A DNA stretch of 7,913 nucleotides, from assembly GCA_012841675.1 (NCBI GenBank), contig DUUG01000261.1:1-7913 (forward strand), in the 5' to 3' direction. Below the pieces are notes generated by a model. The model made no database searches. It was not told the DNA's origin and saw only the letters and a list, made by a program, of their open reading frames with translations. Position numbers and translations under genes: made by a program. Of the stretch, positions 6,010 through 7,913 are shown piece after piece. This DNA comes from Clostridiales bacterium. Lineage in GTDB: Bacteria > Bacillota > Clostridia > Oscillospirales > QAMX01. Within the stretch, counting starts at the first letter, position 1, and every line of letters starts with the position of its first letter.

Positions 6010-6309
6010 GTGTCGGAAAATACAAAGTCGGACAAGCTGTCTGCCCCAGAGCTGAAAGGTGCCAAGCCGAACAAGAAGGATAATCAAGAGAGAAAGAAAA
6101 AGCCGGGCTTTTTTGCCCGTATCGGCAGATGGTTCAAGCGTTGGTGGAAAGAGCTGCGAAGCGAAGCCAAAAAGGTTTCTTGGCCGACGTTTAAAACCGT
6201 AGTAAACAATACCGTGCTGGTGCTGGCCATGGTGGCAGTGCTGGGCGGATTAATTGTGCTGGTTGATTTCGCGCTAAAGAGCGGATTGTCTCTGATTATT
6301 AACGGCTGA
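6010..6309 (+). CDS. secE: Preprotein translocase subunit SecE
   Basis: A 99-residue, single-membrane-helix form of SecE, which clamps SecY in the SecYEG protein-export channel. The first 45 residues are hydrophilic and lysine-rich. The conserved amphipathic segment ELRSEAKKVSWPT (48-60) is followed by one membrane helix (about 65-87). I use the GTG at 6010 because GGGTG (5999-6003) lies 6 bases upstream; an in-frame GTG at 6001 would overlap that site and add three residues. The gene lies between rpmG and nusG, its usual place. Confidence 0.95.
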   Translation: MSENTKSDKLSAPELKGAKPNKKDNQERKKKPGFFARIGRWFKRWWKELRSEAKKVSWPTFKTVVNNTVLVLAMVAVLGGLIVLVDFALKSGLSLIING

Positions 6310-6342
6310 TCCCTTCCGAACGCAGACGGAAAGAGGTGTAGC

Positions 6343-6864
6343 ATGTCTGAAAATGCTCGGTGGTATGTGGTTCACACATACTCCGGATACGAGAACAAAG
6401 TCGCCGCGACGATCGAAAAAACGGTTGAGAACCGCGGCCTCCAAGACCTGATCCATGAAGTTATGATTCCCATGGAGAAGGTTATGGAAACTCGGGATAA
6501 CCGCCAAGAAAAAGTTGAGCGGAAGGTTTTTCCCGGTTATGTGCTGGTGAAGATGGTTATGACTGACGAAAGCTGGCACGTTGTACGCAATATCCGCGGG
6601 GTTACAAGCTTTGTAGGCCCTGGCTCTAAGCCTGTTCCCTTGTCTGACCGTGAAGTGGCCGCTTTGGGCGGTAACAAGCGCGAGGTGCAAGTGGACTATG
6701 CCGTGGGCGATAGCGTTCGCGTGGTGGATGGGCCTTTAGAGGGCTTTATAGGCACGGTAGAAGAACTTTCCGTGGAGAAAAACCGTGTGAAAGTCACTGT
6801 ATCCATGTTTGGCCGAGATACGGCCGTTGAGCTGGAGCTTGAACAGGTCGCAGTGGACAACTGA
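6343..6864 (+). CDS. nusG: Transcription termination/antitermination factor NusG
   Basis: 173 residues with the two standard domains. The N-terminal NGN domain, which contacts RNA polymerase, begins RWYVVHTYSGYENKV (6-20) and includes FPGYVLV (63-69) and the HVVRNIRGVTSFVG stretch. The C-terminal KOW domain (about 119-173) shows VGDSVRVVDGPLEGFIGTVEE and the FGRDTAVELE strand, the surface that binds partners such as Rho or S10 in studied NusG proteins. Length and motifs are typical, with no insertion. The ATG follows AAGAGGTG (6331-6338) by 4 bases and the gene starts 33 bases after secE, so co-transcription is near certain. Confidence 0.97.
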   Translation: MSENARWYVVHTYSGYENKVAATIEKTVENRGLQDLIHEVMIPMEKVMETRDNRQEKVERKVFPGYVLVKMVMTDESWHVVRNIRGVTSFVGPGSKPVPLSDREVAALGGNKREVQVDYAVGDSVRVVDGPLEGFIGTVEELSVEKNRVKVTVSMFGRDTAVELELEQVAVDN

Positions 6865-6878
6865 GTTGTAAACAGATT

Positions 6879-6897
6879 TTGCCGGCAAGCTCGGCAA
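6879..6897 (+). other. Small stem-loop after nusG
   Basis: TTGCCG (6879-6884) pairs with CGGCAA (6892-6897) around a 7-base loop, 14 bases after the nusG stop. No T-tract follows, so it is not a terminator. It may protect the nusG 3' end or be part of the rplK leader. Confidence 0.35.
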
Positions 6898-6906
6898 GTC
6901 TGTCGA

Positions 6907-6968
6907 GTGGGAGGGCGCGTTTTGTAATCCCGGGTTTCCGGCGCAAAACAAGGCGTTCCGTCGACCAC
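6907..6968 (+). promoter_or_regulatory. Candidate L1-binding site (autoregulatory leader) before rplK
   Basis: GTGG (6907-6910) pairs with CCAC (6965-6968). An asymmetric internal loop follows (GA on the left, GTCGA on the right), then GG/CC and CGC/GCG, GTTTTG/CAAAAC (6919-6924 with 6944-6949), and a CCGG-GTTT-CCGG tip (6930-6941). The GTGGGAGG left arm and ACCAC right arm repeat the L1-binding site of 23S rRNA as I recall it from E. coli (GUGGGAGG with a GAAAUACCAC right arm). L1 is known to repress the L11-L1 operon in E. coli by binding such an mRNA mimic. Here the right-hand loop is shorter than in rRNA. Confidence 0.55.
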
Positions 6969-6996
6969 ATCTTATATTAGGAGGTTCTCATACGAT

Positions 6997-7425
6997 ATGG
7001 CACAGAAAATTACCGCGTATATCAAGCTGCAGGTACCCGGTGGGAAAGCCACAGCCAGTCCCCCGATCGGACCTGCGCTGGGCCAGCATGGCGTCAACAT
7101 TATGTCCTTTGTGAAAGAGTTTAATGAACGTACGAAGAATGATGTCGGCTTTTTAATTCCTGTTGTAATTACAGTCTACGCCGACCGTTCCTTTTCCTTC
7201 ATTACTAAAACGCCGCCTGCAAGCGTTCTGATTAAGAAGGCCTGCAACATCGAAAGCGGTTCGGGCGAGCCCAACAAAGCCAAGGTTGCGACGATCTCCC
7301 GCGAAGCAGTCCGCAAGATTGCGGAGCAGAAGATGCCCGATTTGAACGCGAACACCGTCGAAGCGGCCATCTCCATGATCGAAGGTACTTGCCGCAGCAT
7401 GGGCGTTGCTATCGCAGAGGCGTAA
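6997..7425 (+). CDS. rplK: 50S ribosomal protein L11
   Basis: 142 residues, the usual length. The N-terminal domain carries the proline-rich PPIGPALGQHG (22-32), the hinge side that contacts 23S rRNA and is the target area of thiostrepton-type antibiotics; it also has FNERT. The C-terminal RNA-binding domain shows KMPDLNANTVEAAISMIEGTCRSMGV (112-137), with Cys at residue 132 in the usual GTARSMG motif. L11 builds the GTPase-associated centre of the large subunit and is needed for stringent-response sensing by RelA-type enzymes. The ATG follows AGGAGGT (6979-6985), with a fairly long spacer of 11 bases. The 132 bases before it hold the candidate L1 site, so translation is probably under L1 feedback. 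Confidence 0.97.
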   Translation: MAQKITAYIKLQVPGGKATASPPIGPALGQHGVNIMSFVKEFNERTKNDVGFLIPVVITVYADRSFSFITKTPPASVLIKKACNIESGSGEPNKAKVATISREAVRKIAEQKMPDLNANTVEAAISMIEGTCRSMGVAIAEA

Positions 7426-7474
7426 GCGCGGAGAAATCACCGTGCCGGAGTGTTCCGGGCGGTTCCCGAAATAA

Positions 7475-7501
7475 GTGGGAGGAAATATCCGAGATAACCA
7501 C
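7475..7501 (+). promoter_or_regulatory. Candidate second L1-binding site before rplA
   Basis: GTGG (7475-7478) pairs with CCAC (7498-7501). The internal loop has GA (7479-7480) on the left and GAGATAA (7491-7497) on the right, and the inner stem GGA/TCC (7481-7483 with 7488-7490) closes an AATA loop. This is a minimal copy of the 23S rRNA L1 site: the same GTGGGAGG left arm and an A-rich right arm ending ACCAC. The rplA ribosome binding site (GGAGG, 7506-7510) begins 5 bases after the element, well placed for L1 binding to block initiation. Confidence 0.6.
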
Positions 7502-7517
7502 ATGAGGAGGAAAAATA

Positions 7518-7913
7518 GTGCGTAGAGGCAAAAAATATAAGGAAAGCGCAAAGCTTGTAGATAGGCTGAAGCAATACGAGCCCCGGGAGGCTTTGGAGCT
7601 GGTGCTACAGACCGCCAAGGCCAAGTTTGATGAAACAGTGGAACTCCACGTTCGTTTGAACGTTGACTCTCGCCATGCAGACCAGCAGGTTCGCGGCGCT
7701 ATCGTTCTGCCCCACGGAACTGGTAAGCAAGTTCGCGTGCTTGTCTTTGCTAAAGACGACAAGGCGGAAGAAGCCAAAGCCGCCGGCGCTGAATTTGTCG
7801 GAGCCGAAGAGCTTGTGCAGAAGATTCAGAAGGAAAACTTCTTTGATTATGATGTTGTCATCGCCACGCCGGACATGATGGGTGTTGTTGGTCGCATCGG
7901 CCGTGTGCTGGGC
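7518..7913 (+). CDS. rplA: 50S ribosomal protein L1 (partial, 3' end outside window)
   Basis: 132 residues are readable before the right edge, somewhat over half of the usual protein (about 230 residues). MRRGKKYKESAKLVDR at the start, FDETVELHVRLNVDSRHADQQVRGAIVLPHGTGK (37-70) and the domain II segment ending in TPDMMGVVGRIGRVLG are standard L1. It binds 23S rRNA at the flexible L1 stalk and helps release deacylated tRNA; excess L1 represses its own operon in studied bacteria. The GTG start follows GGAGG (7506-7510) by 7 bases. No frameshift or odd insertion is seen. The 92-base gap from rplK holds a candidate L1-binding site. Confidence 0.97.
   Translation, partial: MRRGKKYKESAKLVDRLKQYEPREALELVLQTAKAKFDETVELHVRLNVDSRHADQQVRGAIVLPHGTGKQVRVLVFAKDDKAEEAKAAGAEFVGAEELVQKIQKENFFDYDVVIATPDMMGVVGRIGRVLG

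Noticed and set aside
1..7913. CRISPR array, insertion sequence, attachment site or phage-like cluster
   Set aside because: No spaced direct repeats, terminal inverted repeats, transposase or integrase motifs were seen; the window is mostly conserved housekeeping genes.

Overview
The window reads as a stretch of chromosome from a low-to-mid GC Gram-positive bacterium, most likely a Clostridia (Eubacteriales) member. The clues are strong AGGAGG-type ribosome binding sites, use of TTG and GTG starts, an RNase Y gene, the rpmG-secE-nusG-rplK-rplA order with a four-cysteine L33, and a set of families (DUF6054, HxxxDG 'alcohol acetyltransferase', DUF6320) that I know mainly from Clostridia. I cannot fix the genus. 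No mobile element, CRISPR array, tRNA or rRNA is visible.

Left part (1-2255, minus strand): a compact operon read right to left. It runs from a DUF6054 protein, through a CoA-dependent acyltransferase-like protein, to a zinc-ribbon plus multi-membrane-helix DUF6320 protein that continues past the left edge. The last two genes overlap by 8 bases. A candidate promoter lies at 2287-2316. The substrate is unknown, and this is the least characterised part of the window.

Middle (2256-5696): a 593-base non-coding region separates the divergent units. It contains a near-consensus sigma-A promoter for rny and a leader of about 250 bases with hairpins. rny encodes ribonuclease Y, the membrane-anchored endonuclease that starts mRNA decay. 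A weak intrinsic terminator follows, then a calcineurin-like phosphoesterase whose third metal motif departs from consensus (SHE in place of NHE).

Right part (5697-7913): a strong promoter (TTGACT, 17 bases, TAATAT with an extended -10) drives rpmG (L33), secE (translocon), nusG (transcription factor), rplK (L11) and rplA (L1, cut by the right edge). Before rplK and again before rplA the mRNA can fold into a GTGG-GA-GG / CC-...-CCAC element with the architecture of the L1-binding site of 23S rRNA. This suggests L1 feedback control with two sites, one per cistron.

I found no clearly new system. The best leads are the DUF6054/acyltransferase/DUF6320 operon, the duplicated L1 sites, and the phosphoesterase with the altered active-site motif.
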